Source: PALSA-1353 sp036267155 | GTDB lineage: Bacteria > Planctomycetota > Phycisphaerae > Tepidisphaerales > Tepidisphaeraceae | DNA: 64,000 nt | Direction of reading: 5' to 3' | NCBI GenBank assembly: GCA_036267155.1 | Contig: DATAWP010000034.1 | Location: forward strand, 57,741-121,740 | Shown here: piece by piece, positions 40,623 through 48,739 of the stretch | How the letters are laid out: each line of letters begins with the position of its first letter | Numbering within the stretch: the stretch's first letter is position 1 | Program-made: the position numbers and the translations under genes | Notes under the pieces: generated by a model | Databases searched by the model: none | Seen by the model: the letters and a program-made list of their open reading frames with translations, nothing else | Told to the model about the DNA's origin: nothing

Positions 40623-41010
40623 GTCATGGAGTAAAGCTGCAATAGGCGTGTTAAGTGAAATGCAACCACGCGTTACGCCAATTTAGACATCTACTGTTCA
40701 CTGGAGACAGATCGCCGATCCAGAACAAATTTTTAGTTCTGATGATTTCTTACCCTATCATGGACGGGAACTGGTGCTAACGTGGCCAGCGAATCGGCGA
40801 TTTTTTTACGGAGAGTAGAAAAGCGGGACTCTTCCGTGACGAACTCCGAATGGCGTTCAGGTCGCTACGCTAGTTCAACAACTCCCGCCATTCCTGCCGC
40901 GCACGAATACGCGGCGGGCCGCCGATTTGGAGCAAGACTCGATTCAACAGGGACTCATCCCTTCGAATCGGATATGTGCAACCAACAGTTCTTTTGGAAA
41001 GGAACTCACC

Positions 41011-41376
41011 ATGAGCCTTAAAACCATTGCCAAGCAGTTTGTGGATTTGTGCAGCCAGGGCAAGAACTTCGACGTGATGCGAACGATGTACGCCCCGACA
41101 ATCGTTTCCGTTGAGGGCGACGGCAAGGAGACCGCCGGCCAAGGTCCAGTGATCAAAAAATCCGAGGACTGGGTTAGCAATAAAACGTTCCACGGCGAGA
41201 CCGTAGCCGGCCCGTTCTTCAATGGGGCGAACCCCAATCAGTTCGCCGTCTACTTCACCCTCGACATTACCCCCAAAGCCACCGGCAAGCGCATTACCCT
41301 CGAAGAAATTGCCGTCTACACGGTCAAGGACGACAAAATCACGCGCGAGCAGTTCTTCTACGATGGCGAGCATTAA
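41011..41376 (+). CDS. NTF2-like SnoaL-family protein
   Basis: This 121-residue protein has an NTF2-like fold pattern with AKQFVDLCSQGKNFDVMRTM at the start and an EEIAVYTVKDDKITREQFFY strand near the end. AAAGGA precedes the ATG at 41011; the longer upstream reading lacks similarity. It heads the plus-strand operon diverging from the TetR operon. Substrate unknown. Confidence 0.87.
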   Translation: MSLKTIAKQFVDLCSQGKNFDVMRTMYAPTIVSVEGDGKETAGQGPVIKKSEDWVSNKTFHGETVAGPFFNGANPNQFAVYFTLDITPKATGKRITLEEIAVYTVKDDKITREQFFYDGEH

Positions 41377-41437
41377 CCCGATCTCGCAAGTCGATCGATT
41401 TTCGCACCACCACTCTCAACCACGCAAAGGAATGGTC

Positions 41438-42514
41438 ATGTCCACTTTAGCCCAAACACGCGATGAGCCAGCCAACGCAATGAAGCAGCAACAGTCGGGA
41501 AATCCCGCAAATTACAAAGCATGGGTCGCCAAGGCGGCGAAACAGCCGATGGTGCTGAAAACGGTTGATCTCGGACCCCTCGGGGCCGAGGACGTTGAAG
41601 TCGCTGTCGAATCCTGCGGCCTGTGTCACTCCGATCTCTCGGTCTTGACCAATGAATGGGGCATTTCGCAGTATCCCGCGATTCTGGGCCATGAAGTCGT
41701 CGGCCGGGTCACGGCCATGGGTCCCAACGCCAAGGGACTGGCGGTCGGACAGCGCGTCGGCGTCGGCTGGAACTCGGGGAGCTGCATGCACTGTCACCAG
41801 TGCATGTCTGGAAGCCATCACCTTTGCCCGCAAGTGCAAGCGACGATCGTCGGTCATCGCGGCGGGTTCGCGACCCACATCCGCTCGCACTGGGCTTGGA
41901 CCATCCCGCTGCCGGAAAAGCTGAACTTCGCCGAAGCCGGGCCGCTCCTGTGCGGCGGCATCACCGTCTTCGCGCCGCTGCAGATGTACGCCAAGCCGAC
42001 CGACCGGGTGGGCATCATCGGCATCGGCGGACTTGGCCACATGGCGGTCAAATTCGCGCACGCCTACGGGTGCGACGTGACCGCTTTCACGTCGAGCGAG
42101 AGCAAGTTCGACGAGGCGAAGGGTTTCGGGGCGAACCACGTCGCCTCGAGCAAGGACTCGGCGGCGATCAAGAAACTCGCCGGCAGCTTCGACCTCCTGA
42201 TCAGCACCGTAAACGTGAAACTCGATTGGGACGCGATGATCGGCACGCTCGCGCCCAACGGCCGTCTGCATGTCGTCGGCGCCGTGCTGGAACCGATCCC
42301 GGTCGCGGCGTTCTCGCTCATCGGGCAGCAGCGCAGCGTCTCCGGTTCACCGTCTGGCTCCCCGGTGGCGATCGAGACGATGCTCGATTTCGCCGCACGG
42401 CACAATGTCGCGCCGCAGACCGAGCATTTCCCGATGAGCAAGATCAACGAGGCCTTCGCCCGACTTGAATCCGGCAACGCGCGCTACCGTATCGTGCTGG
42501 ATGCGGATTTCTGA
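41438..42514 (+). CDS. Zinc-dependent alcohol dehydrogenase
   Basis: This 358-residue medium-chain alcohol dehydrogenase belongs to the cinnamyl-alcohol/YahK-type branch that reduces aldehydes with NADPH. Catalytic zinc ligands are in CGLCHSD and GHEVVG, structural-zinc cysteines are in SCMHCHQCMSGSHHLC, and the cofactor loop is GIGGLGHMAVKFA. An AAAGGA site lies seven bases before the ATG at 41438. It follows the NTF2-like gene by 61 bp. Confidence 0.94.
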   Translation: MSTLAQTRDEPANAMKQQQSGNPANYKAWVAKAAKQPMVLKTVDLGPLGAEDVEVAVESCGLCHSDLSVLTNEWGISQYPAILGHEVVGRVTAMGPNAKGLAVGQRVGVGWNSGSCMHCHQCMSGSHHLCPQVQATIVGHRGGFATHIRSHWAWTIPLPEKLNFAEAGPLLCGGITVFAPLQMYAKPTDRVGIIGIGGLGHMAVKFAHAYGCDVTAFTSSESKFDEAKGFGANHVASSKDSAAIKKLAGSFDLLISTVNVKLDWDAMIGTLAPNGRLHVVGAVLEPIPVAAFSLIGQQRSVSGSPSGSPVAIETMLDFAARHNVAPQTEHFPMSKINEAFARLESGNARYRIVLDADF

Positions 42515-42540
42515 TTCGCACGTTTTCGAGGCAATCAACC

Positions 42541-43266
42541 ATGAACGACCCGCCAAAGACAGCCATCGTAACGGGAGCTTCGCAGGGGATCGGCGCGGGA
42601 GTCGTGACGCGGTTTGTCGAACGGGGTTTCAACGTCGTTGCCAATTCCCGGAAGATAAGCCAATCCACCCAGGTCGCGGCCAGCCACGTCGCTCTGGTGG
42701 ACGGCGACATCGGCGATCCGGAAACTGCCGCCCACATCGTCGAGACGGCGCTGTCTCGCTTCAAGTCGATTGAAGTACTGGTCAATAACGCCGGCATCAT
42801 CTTCACCAAGCCGTTCACGGAATACACGGCCGACGACTTCAAACTGCTCGTCTCGACGAACGTCGAGGGCTTCCTGTACCTCACCCAGCTCTGCATCAAG
42901 CAAATGCTCGCGCAGAAGACCGGCGGGAGCATCGTCACGATCACGGCGGCCCTTGCTCGCAACCCAATCCGAGGCATCAAGGCGTCGGTGCCGATGATCA
43001 CCAAAGGCGGCCTTGAAACGATCACCCAGCATCTTGCGATGGAGTATGCCAAAGACGGCATCCGCGTAAACGCCGTCGCGCCGGGCGTCGTCTACACAGC
43101 GATTCACGAGGAGACTTCCCAGGCCGAGATGGAGAGCCTCTCGCCGATGGGCCGGCCCTCGACGGTCAAGGACATCACCGACGCGGTCATGTACCTGACC
43201 GACGCCGCGACGGTCACTGGTCACATCCTGTACGTGGATGGCGGCGCTCATTTCGGCCGCTGGTGA
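42541..43266 (+). CDS. SDR-family protein without the catalytic Ser and Tyr
   Basis: This 241-residue SDR keeps the cofactor motif TGASQGIGAG and VNNAG, and ends with the GHILYVDGG tail. The catalytic Ser position is Ala136 (VTITAALA) and the Tyr of YxxxK is Pro151 (VPMITKGG), while Lys155 remains. It should still bind NAD(P), but classical carbonyl reduction is unlikely. It may be a pseudo-oxidoreductase or use a different mechanism. It is embedded in the operon between the alcohol dehydrogenase (26 bp) and RidA (29 bp). Confidence 0.88.
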   Translation: MNDPPKTAIVTGASQGIGAGVVTRFVERGFNVVANSRKISQSTQVAASHVALVDGDIGDPETAAHIVETALSRFKSIEVLVNNAGIIFTKPFTEYTADDFKLLVSTNVEGFLYLTQLCIKQMLAQKTGGSIVTITAALARNPIRGIKASVPMITKGGLETITQHLAMEYAKDGIRVNAVAPGVVYTAIHEETSQAEMESLSPMGRPSTVKDITDAVMYLTDAATVTGHILYVDGGAHFGRW

Positions 43267-43295
43267 TTGAATGGTCATTGAAAGGGGCTTTCGTC

Positions 43296-43772
43296 ATGAC
43301 CACAAACTCAACAACCGCCGAGGACCGTCTCGCCAAGCTCGGCATACGTCTGCCGGATGCCCCAACGCCTTTCGGCGCGTACGTACCCGCAGTTCAGACG
43401 GGCAATCTCCTTTTCCTGAGCGGAATGCTCGCCACATCGGGCCACGCGGCCACGGTCGTTGGCGTCGTGGGCAAAGACCTTGACGTGAAGGCCGGCCGGG
43501 AAGCGGCGTACACGGCCGCTCTCAATGTGCTTGCGCTCACGAAGAAGCAGTTAGGTTCGCTCAATCGTGTGAGCCACGTCGTAAGGCTCGGCGTGTCCGT
43601 CGCCGCGACGCCTGAGTTCACTGAACACGCGAAGGTCGCCGATGCGGCATCGGAGTTGCTTCGAGATGTCTTCGGCGAAAAGACCGTCTCTTCACGCCTT
43701 GTCTTTGGCGTCGCAAGCCTTCCATTCGGCTCGCCGGTCGAACTGGAAGTTATCCTGGAAGTGAAGGCCTGA
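43296..43772 (+). CDS. RidA/YjgF-family protein
   Basis: This 158-residue RidA-like protein has LFLSGMLATSGHA, the VKAGREAAYTAALNVLALTK helix and VVRLGVSVAATPEFTEH. RidA proteins hydrolyse reactive enamine/imine intermediates, but this longer branch (YjgH/YoaB-like) often has other roles. The canonical Arg-Glu pair is not clear. AAAGGGG precedes the ATG at 43296. Confidence 0.88.
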   Translation: MTTNSTTAEDRLAKLGIRLPDAPTPFGAYVPAVQTGNLLFLSGMLATSGHAATVVGVVGKDLDVKAGREAAYTAALNVLALTKKQLGSLNRVSHVVRLGVSVAATPEFTEHAKVADAASELLRDVFGEKTVSSRLVFGVASLPFGSPVELEVILEVKA

Positions 43773-43808
43773 TCCAAGCTGCTGCTCGCTCATTCGAAGG
43801 AGTCTGCG

Positions 43809-44672
43809 ATGGCCCAGCACATCTCATACCGGACGGTGAAAGTGGACGGCCTCTCTATCTTCTACCGCGAAGCGGGGCCGAAAGACGCGCCGACCATTCT
43901 GCTGCTGCACGGACTTCCGTCGTCGTCGCGCATGTTTGAGCCGCTGCTTGCGCGGCTGGGGGGTGAGTTTCACATGGTCGCGCCCGACTATCCGGGCTTC
44001 GGCCACAGCGATGCGCCGACGCCGAAGATATTCTCGTACACCTTCGACAACATCGCCAACGTAATGGACCATTTCACCGAGGCGCTCGGCCTGACCAGGT
44101 ACACGCTTTACATGCAGGACTACGGCGGGCCGGTCGGCTTTCGGATGGCGCTGGCTCACCCGGATCGCGCAGAGGCTCTGATCGTTCAAGATGCCGTCGC
44201 CCACAACGAAGGCCTCGGCGCCAACTGGAAGACAAGGCGCGCGTTCTGGGCGGACCGTGCCTCGCACGAGGCTGCGCTGCGGACCAACTTGCTCTCTCTG
44301 GAAACGACGCGGACGCGGCACGTTGGCAACGACGCGAACCCCCAGAAGTACGATCCCGATCTCTGGACAGATGAATATGCGTTCCTGAATAAGCCAGGCG
44401 AGGCCGACATCCAGAGCGATCTGTTCTACGACTACCGCACCAACGTGGACGCCTACCCCAAGTGGCAGGCTTGGATGCAAAAGACGCAACCGCGCCTGCT
44501 GGTGCTCTGGGGAAAATACGACTTATCGTTTGAGTTGACGGAGCCCGAGGCGTACCGCCGTGATGTTCCGAAGGCTCAGGTTCACATCCTTGACGCGGGC
44601 CACTTCGCTCTGGATACGGCAGCCGATGAAATTGCCGAACTTGTGCGGAACTTCGTGAACTCGTCCAAATGA
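43809..44672 (+). CDS. Alpha/beta hydrolase (epoxide hydrolase/haloalkane dehalogenase type)
   Basis: This 287-residue hydrolase has the oxyanion motif HGLPSSSRMF, the nucleophile Asp104 in MQDYGGPVGFR rather than Ser, an acid in LWGKYDLSFE and the base His in LDAGHFALD. An Asp nucleophile with DYGG is typical of epoxide hydrolases and haloalkane dehalogenases. It is the last gene of the plus-strand operon. Confidence 0.9.
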   Translation: MAQHISYRTVKVDGLSIFYREAGPKDAPTILLLHGLPSSSRMFEPLLARLGGEFHMVAPDYPGFGHSDAPTPKIFSYTFDNIANVMDHFTEALGLTRYTLYMQDYGGPVGFRMALAHPDRAEALIVQDAVAHNEGLGANWKTRRAFWADRASHEAALRTNLLSLETTRTRHVGNDANPQKYDPDLWTDEYAFLNKPGEADIQSDLFYDYRTNVDAYPKWQAWMQKTQPRLLVLWGKYDLSFELTEPEAYRRDVPKAQVHILDAGHFALDTAADEIAELVRNFVNSSK

Positions 44673-44748
44673 TTGGCGTGGACTTTAGAATCGCGCGTCT
44701 GCCCCCAATGGTTTTGGTTAGCTGTGTTTATCAACCGGCTGGGAAATA

Positions 44749-45246
44749 CTAGGCTCTGTCTGACGGATCAAGAACCCTCAGGTATTTCAGCATAAACGTG
44801 AGCTTTATGAAGGCAACGAAGTTAAGAGCCAGCTTCTCATAACGTGTTCCCAGCCGGCGGCACTCCTTCAGCCAGCCCACTGCACACTCGACGCGGCTCC
44901 GCTTCCGATATGTCTTTTTATCAAACTTCTCGCCCACCGGAGAAGTCTGATTGCTCTTGCGTGGAATCACCGGTTCAATCCCGCACCCTTCAAGTTGGTC
45001 ACGGATTTTGTCGTAGCTGTACCCTTTGTCGCCGGCCAGCTTGATCGGCCAGCCGATGTCACGCGGACGCCGCACGCTGTGCAGGAGCATCGTCAATTGC
45101 GTCGATTCGTGCGTTTGCCCCGCCGTGAGGGTGACGCCGAGGGGAAGGCCCTTGCCGTCAGTGATCAGATGGAATTTGCTTCCCCATCCGCCGCGGCTGC
45201 GACCCAGTGCGTGGTCGTCGGTCTCAAATTCCGGCTCCCTTTTTTT
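44749..45246 (-). CDS. IS5-family transposase, second frame (made by -1 frameshift)
   Basis: The frame continues from the A7 run as KKREPEFETDDHALGRSRGG and has the DDE catalytic part: GDKGYSYDKIRD with the second Asp and the RVECAVGWLKECRRL segment with the Glu. Fusion to the first frame gives a complete DDE transposase of about 275 residues. The stop codon TAG lies in the flanking CTAG, so the target site supplies it. Confidence 0.88.
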   Translation of the reverse strand, partial: KKREPEFETDDHALGRSRGGWGSKFHLITDGKGLPLGVTLTAGQTHESTQLTMLLHSVRRPRDIGWPIKLAGDKGYSYDKIRDQLEGCGIEPVIPRKSNQTSPVGEKFDKKTYRKRSRVECAVGWLKECRRLGTRYEKLALNFVAFIKLTFMLKYLRVLDPSDRA

Positions 45247-45581
45247 CGCGCTCCGGCCGCGGCACGCGAGGCCCGCACGTTGGAACCATCGACCAGCCAC
45301 AGGTCCCAATCGATTTTGCCTTGCTGGTCGAGCCGGATTTGCAGGGCTTTGAGGATGCGATCGAAGGTGCCGTCGGCTCGCCAGCGGTTGAAGCGATGAT
45401 AGACGCTTTTCCATTTTCCATAGCGTTCCGGCAGATCGCGCCAAGGCGCTCCGGAGCGGAGAATCCAGAGCATGCCATTGAGCGTGGTTCGATGATCGTT
45501 CCATCTGCCGCCGCGTTTTTGCCGAGGGAACGGGCCTTTGAGAAGATCCCATTGTTCGTCGCTGACTTCGTATCGCGCCAT
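45165..45581 (-). CDS. IS5-family transposase, first frame
   Basis: This 138-residue frame begins MARYEVSDEQWDLLKGPFPR, followed by the helix-turn-helix domain characteristic of IS5/IS427 N-termini (DUF4096), and includes the first catalytic Asp in DLWLVDGSNVRAS. The strong AGGAGG site fixes the start at 45581. Ribosomes that do not slip at the A7G run (45240-45246) make this short protein, which could regulate transposition. Confidence 0.88.
   Translation of the reverse strand: MARYEVSDEQWDLLKGPFPRQKRGGRWNDHRTTLNGMLWILRSGAPWRDLPERYGKWKSVYHRFNRWRADGTFDRILKALQIRLDQQGKIDWDLWLVDGSNVRASRAAAGARKKGSRNLRPTTTHWVAAAADGEANSI
45240..45246 (-). promoter_or_regulatory. Programmed -1 frameshift site (A7 run)
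   Basis: On the minus strand the sequence GCGCGAAAAAAAGGG lies where the first frame (R-K-K-G) and second frame (A-K-K-R) overlap. A7 slippery runs are typical for IS5/IS427 transposases. Confidence 0.75.
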
Positions 45582-45715
45582 GGTCCTCCTTGACGCGAAC
45601 AGTCTGCCCTGCCGAGCGAAATCGCGCAATGCCTAACATGCGCCGCACTTGGCATCCGTCAGGCAGAGCCTAGCGGTTGCGGCGCCACCACCGCACACAT
45701 CGCACGTCGCGTTCT

Positions 45716-46909
45716 TCACTCGTACCGAAGCGCGACAATTGGGTCGAGCGTGGAAGCGCGAAATGCCGGGTAAAAACCGAAAAATATCCCGACGGCGCCG
45801 GAAAATCCCAGCGCGAGCACCACGCTGTATGGCTCCACAATCGATGGAAATGGTGTCAATTGTTTCACCAGCCAGGCGGCGACTAGGCCTAAGCTCGCGC
45901 CCAGCAAACCGCCCAAGCCGCTGAGCACAATTGCTTCTATCAGGAATTGCCAAAGGATGTCGCGATCGCGAGCGCCCACCGCCTTACGAAGACCAACTTC
46001 CTTTGTTCTTTCGTGAACGGTTACGAGCATCACGTTCATAATTCCGATGCCCCCCACAACCAGGCAGATCCCCGCCATTGAACCGATTAGAATAGTAAAC
46101 GACGTCATGATTTGGTCGGTGGTGCGAATAATCTCCGCCTGATTTTGGATCTGCACATCGTCCGGGTCGCCGAGCTGTACGCGGTGCAAGCGTCGAAGCA
46201 ATTCGGCAATACTGTCTTGAATTGCATCCAGATCGGAACCATCCCGCACCCGCACATCGACTTCGTCGAGCCAATCGACCCCAAAAAGTTCGTGCATCGC
46301 TGTGGTATACGGAACGACCACTTGCTCATCGGGATTGAACCATCCCTGATCTCCCTTTGATGCCAGAATGCCGATGACTCGAAAATTTATGCCCCCAATT
46401 TTTACGGTCTGACCAATCGGATCGGACTCTCCGAAGAGTTTCACGGCCGTGACCGTTCCCAGGACACACACCCTTCGCCAGCTGGCTGCATCATCGTCGG
46501 AAAACATTCGGCCCTGGGCGATCGTAAAGTTACGAATGGTCAGGTATGTGGCGCTGGTTCCGAGGATATCGACAAAGGTATTCTGATTCAGGTGTTTCAC
46601 CTGCCGGTTGTCGCTCACGACCGGTGCGATTGCCGTAACATCGGAAATCGTGAGGAGCGCCCTGGCGTTTTCAACGGTGAAGTTTTGTTTGCTTCCCCTG
46701 ACGACACCAGCGCCAACAACGGGCGCGGGTCGGAGGATCAGGAGATTTCTCCCCATCGCGATGACTGGCCCCAGCACCTCCTCGCGCGCGCCCGCTCCGA
46801 TACTCAGCATTGCGATAACCGAGCCTACCCCAATCGTGATTCCCACGATGGAAAGCGTCGCGCGCATCTTGTGCACCGCCAGGCTTCGCAGCGACAATTT
46901 GATGATCAT
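45716..46909 (-). CDS. MacB/FtsX-like ABC transporter permease
   Basis: This 397-residue permease has an N-terminal transmembrane helix (KLSLRSLAVHKMRATLSIVG), a large extracytoplasmic MacB_PCD domain and a C-terminal FtsX domain with three helices, ending PIVALRYE as in complete family members. It belongs to the MacB-type lipoprotein or macrolide export family. Its ATPase and periplasmic adaptor partners are not adjacent: the upstream gene encodes an SMP-30 protein, so it is an orphan permease. The ATG at 46909 is preferred to a TTG three codons earlier. Confidence 0.9.
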   Translation of the reverse strand: MIIKLSLRSLAVHKMRATLSIVGITIGVGSVIAMLSIGAGAREEVLGPVIAMGRNLLILRPAPVVGAGVVRGSKQNFTVENARALLTISDVTAIAPVVSDNRQVKHLNQNTFVDILGTSATYLTIRNFTIAQGRMFSDDDAASWRRVCVLGTVTAVKLFGESDPIGQTVKIGGINFRVIGILASKGDQGWFNPDEQVVVPYTTAMHELFGVDWLDEVDVRVRDGSDLDAIQDSIAELLRRLHRVQLGDPDDVQIQNQAEIIRTTDQIMTSFTILIGSMAGICLVVGGIGIMNVMLVTVHERTKEVGLRKAVGARDRDILWQFLIEAIVLSGLGGLLGASLGLVAAWLVKQLTPFPSIVEPYSVVLALGFSGAVGIFFGFYPAFRASTLDPIVALRYE

Positions 46910-46979
46910 GCGCAACAATCAGACGACCTTTAATCTGGTTTCCCTGCCCTTCGATTGATTCTGTGCTGCCGCGGGGGCT

Positions 46980-47933
46980 TCAATATCCACTACCAATTCG
47001 CTTAGACAAATTCGCAAGCCTCTGGTTTAAGCCGACGGACGAAGTATCAACAGCATAAAGTGCACCTCCGATGTTGCCGGAATATGGATCGTATCCCTCG
47101 GGCATCGCCGGCATTGGTTCGGGCTTGGCCGCGGTCGTTATAAAAAGCGTCGAGCGGTCCGCGCCACCGAATGCAACCGACGAGACTTGTTTTGCCGGCA
47201 CCGGAACCTTCTGTACAGGGGTTCCCTTTGAGTCGTAACAGACGACCACGCCGCCATACCATTGCGCGGACCAGAGATTTCCGCGTGTATCCACTGCAAG
47301 TCCATCCGGCAAACCTTCATTATCACCGAGTTGAATCAGCGGGCGCCGATTCGAGATACTCCCATCTTCGACATCAAAGTCGTACGCGTAGATTTTTCGC
47401 GCGACAGAATCCGTGAAATAGAGCGTCCGATCATCGGGTGAAAACGCGATGCCGTTTACCAGGTGAAAACCTTCATCGAGGATGCTGGCGCGGCCCTCAT
47501 TGTCGATCCGGACCAGATGACCAAGTGGATACTTGGAACTCGGCGAAAAGTAGCACGTGCCCGCAAAGACCCTGCCGCGAGCATCGGCCATCGCCTCATT
47601 GAACTGAAGTTTTACACCGTCGACCTCCCCGATGACCAGTTTCATTTCGCTTTGACCATCCCAAATCCACAGGCCATCGTTATTCGCCACGACAAATCCG
47701 CCTCCGGTTTTGAGCAAGCAGCGATTGATCTGCAAACCGGATTTGACGACGCAGTGGTAACCGGTCGCCGGCACATATTTGAAGAATCGATTTCCGACAC
47801 AATCCGTCCAGAACAGCGTTCCGCTCTCCTGATTCCACAGCGGGCTCTCGCCGCATTCAGCTTGGTAATCGGCGATGATTCTGGCAGACAATTTGGCGCA
47901 GTGTTCGTGCATGATCTTTCTGGCGCCTCCCAT
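46980..47933 (-). CDS. SMP-30/gluconolactonase-like protein
   Basis: This 317-residue six-bladed beta-propeller has the divalent-metal Glu in ECGESPLWNQES, FNEAMADARGRVFAGT with the substrate Asn, LVNGIAFSPDDRTLYFTDS and LPDGLAVDTRGNLW with the metal Asp. Family members hydrolyse sugar lactones such as L-fucono- or gluconolactone. The start at 47933 is 2 bp after the SDR stop; an internal Met at 47912 is possible. It closes a lactonase-SDR-mutarotase-dehydratase operon. Confidence 0.92.
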   Translation of the reverse strand: MGGARKIMHEHCAKLSARIIADYQAECGESPLWNQESGTLFWTDCVGNRFFKYVPATGYHCVVKSGLQINRCLLKTGGGFVVANNDGLWIWDGQSEMKLVIGEVDGVKLQFNEAMADARGRVFAGTCYFSPSSKYPLGHLVRIDNEGRASILDEGFHLVNGIAFSPDDRTLYFTDSVARKIYAYDFDVEDGSISNRRPLIQLGDNEGLPDGLAVDTRGNLWSAQWYGGVVVCYDSKGTPVQKVPVPAKQVSSVAFGGADRSTLFITTAAKPEPMPAMPEGYDPYSGNIGGALYAVDTSSVGLNQRLANLSKRIGSGY

Positions 47934-47935
47934 GA

Positions 47936-48739
47936 TTACAGCAGCGATTCGTCGGGTGGATAGGGATAGCAGCGCGCGGTCGCGGCTCCATCCACGTTAA
48001 TAGACGCGCCGGAAATGAATGACGCCTTGGACGAGAGCAGAAAGGCGACCAAAGCGGCGACTTCATGCGGCTGACCGACGCGCCGCTCCAGGGGATGGAG
48101 ATCCTTTAGCTGGCGCAACAATTTTTGCGGTGATTTGGAGGCAAGGATCTCCGAGCGCGTCATCGGCGTCATGATGCAGCCCGGGCGCACGCTGTTGCAT
48201 CGAATGCCGCGGTGGCCGTATTCGACTGCAATTTGGCGAGTCATCGCGTCGATTCCGCCCTTTGTTGTTTCGTACACAAACCCTGAGGGAAATGCCGCAA
48301 CCGCGCGAATCGAAGTGATATTGACGATGGAACCGGCCGTGCGCCTGCGAAGAAAATTCCGGCACGCCGCTGAACAACCCAGCGCCACGCCCAGCAGGTT
48401 CACATCAATCATCGCTTTCCACGCAGAGTCGCTAAAATCATGACATCGTGACGGCATTTCGATCGCCGCGTTATTGACCCAGCCTCTAAGCCGGCCGAGC
48501 CGCTCGGCAACTTTGATGGCGCGATCGAAGGTCGGGCGATGGCGCACATCGCCGCGAATCATCGCGGCCCGATCCTGCATGCCATGCGACAGCGGACTTA
48601 CGCCCGCGATCGATCGGTCGATTCCCACAATGCTCCATCCAAGCGCCAGAAGTTCCTCGACGACTGCGGCGCCGATTCCGCGGCTTGCTCCGGTGACTAC
48701 AGCCACAGGCCACGAATGCTTGGAATCTTTGTTCTTCAT
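47936..48739 (-). CDS. Short-chain dehydrogenase/reductase (sugar catabolism)
   Basis: This 267-residue SDR has TGASRGIGAAVVEE, a catalytic Ser in IVNITSIRAVA and YETTK. The acidic end of strand 2, IVGIDRSIAG, favours NAD+. In this operon it may oxidise a free sugar to its lactone before the SMP-30 enzyme, or act on a deoxy-keto acid after the dehydratase. It overlaps the epimerase-like gene by 4 bp. Confidence 0.92.
   Translation of the reverse strand: MKNKDSKHSWPVAVVTGASRGIGAAVVEELLALGWSIVGIDRSIAGVSPLSHGMQDRAAMIRGDVRHRPTFDRAIKVAERLGRLRGWVNNAAIEMPSRCHDFSDSAWKAMIDVNLLGVALGCSAACRNFLRRRTAGSIVNITSIRAVAAFPSGFVYETTKGGIDAMTRQIAVEYGHRGIRCNSVRPGCIMTPMTRSEILASKSPQKLLRQLKDLHPLERRVGQPHEVAALVAFLLSSKASFISGASINVDGAATARCYPYPPDESLL

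Larger units (their letters stand above)
44753..45669 (-). mobile_element. IS5-family insertion sequence (IS427-like), apparently intact
   Basis: A 917-bp element is bounded by inverted repeats that read GCTCTGTCTGACGGAT (left) and the same with one mismatch (right, 45654-45669). Both ends are flanked by CTAG, consistent with a target duplication; because CTAG is a palindrome the exact TSD length is uncertain. It encodes two overlapping transposase frames joined by a -1 frameshift at A7 (45240-45246). It sits between the hydrolase operon and the MacB-like permease and interrupts no recognisable gene. Confidence 0.88.

Noticed and set aside
46919..46979. Possible ABC ATPase tail upstream of the MacB-like permease
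   Set aside because: A short minus-strand frame ends here, but no Walker, signature or H-loop motif is found, and the same bases encode the end of the SMP-30 gene.
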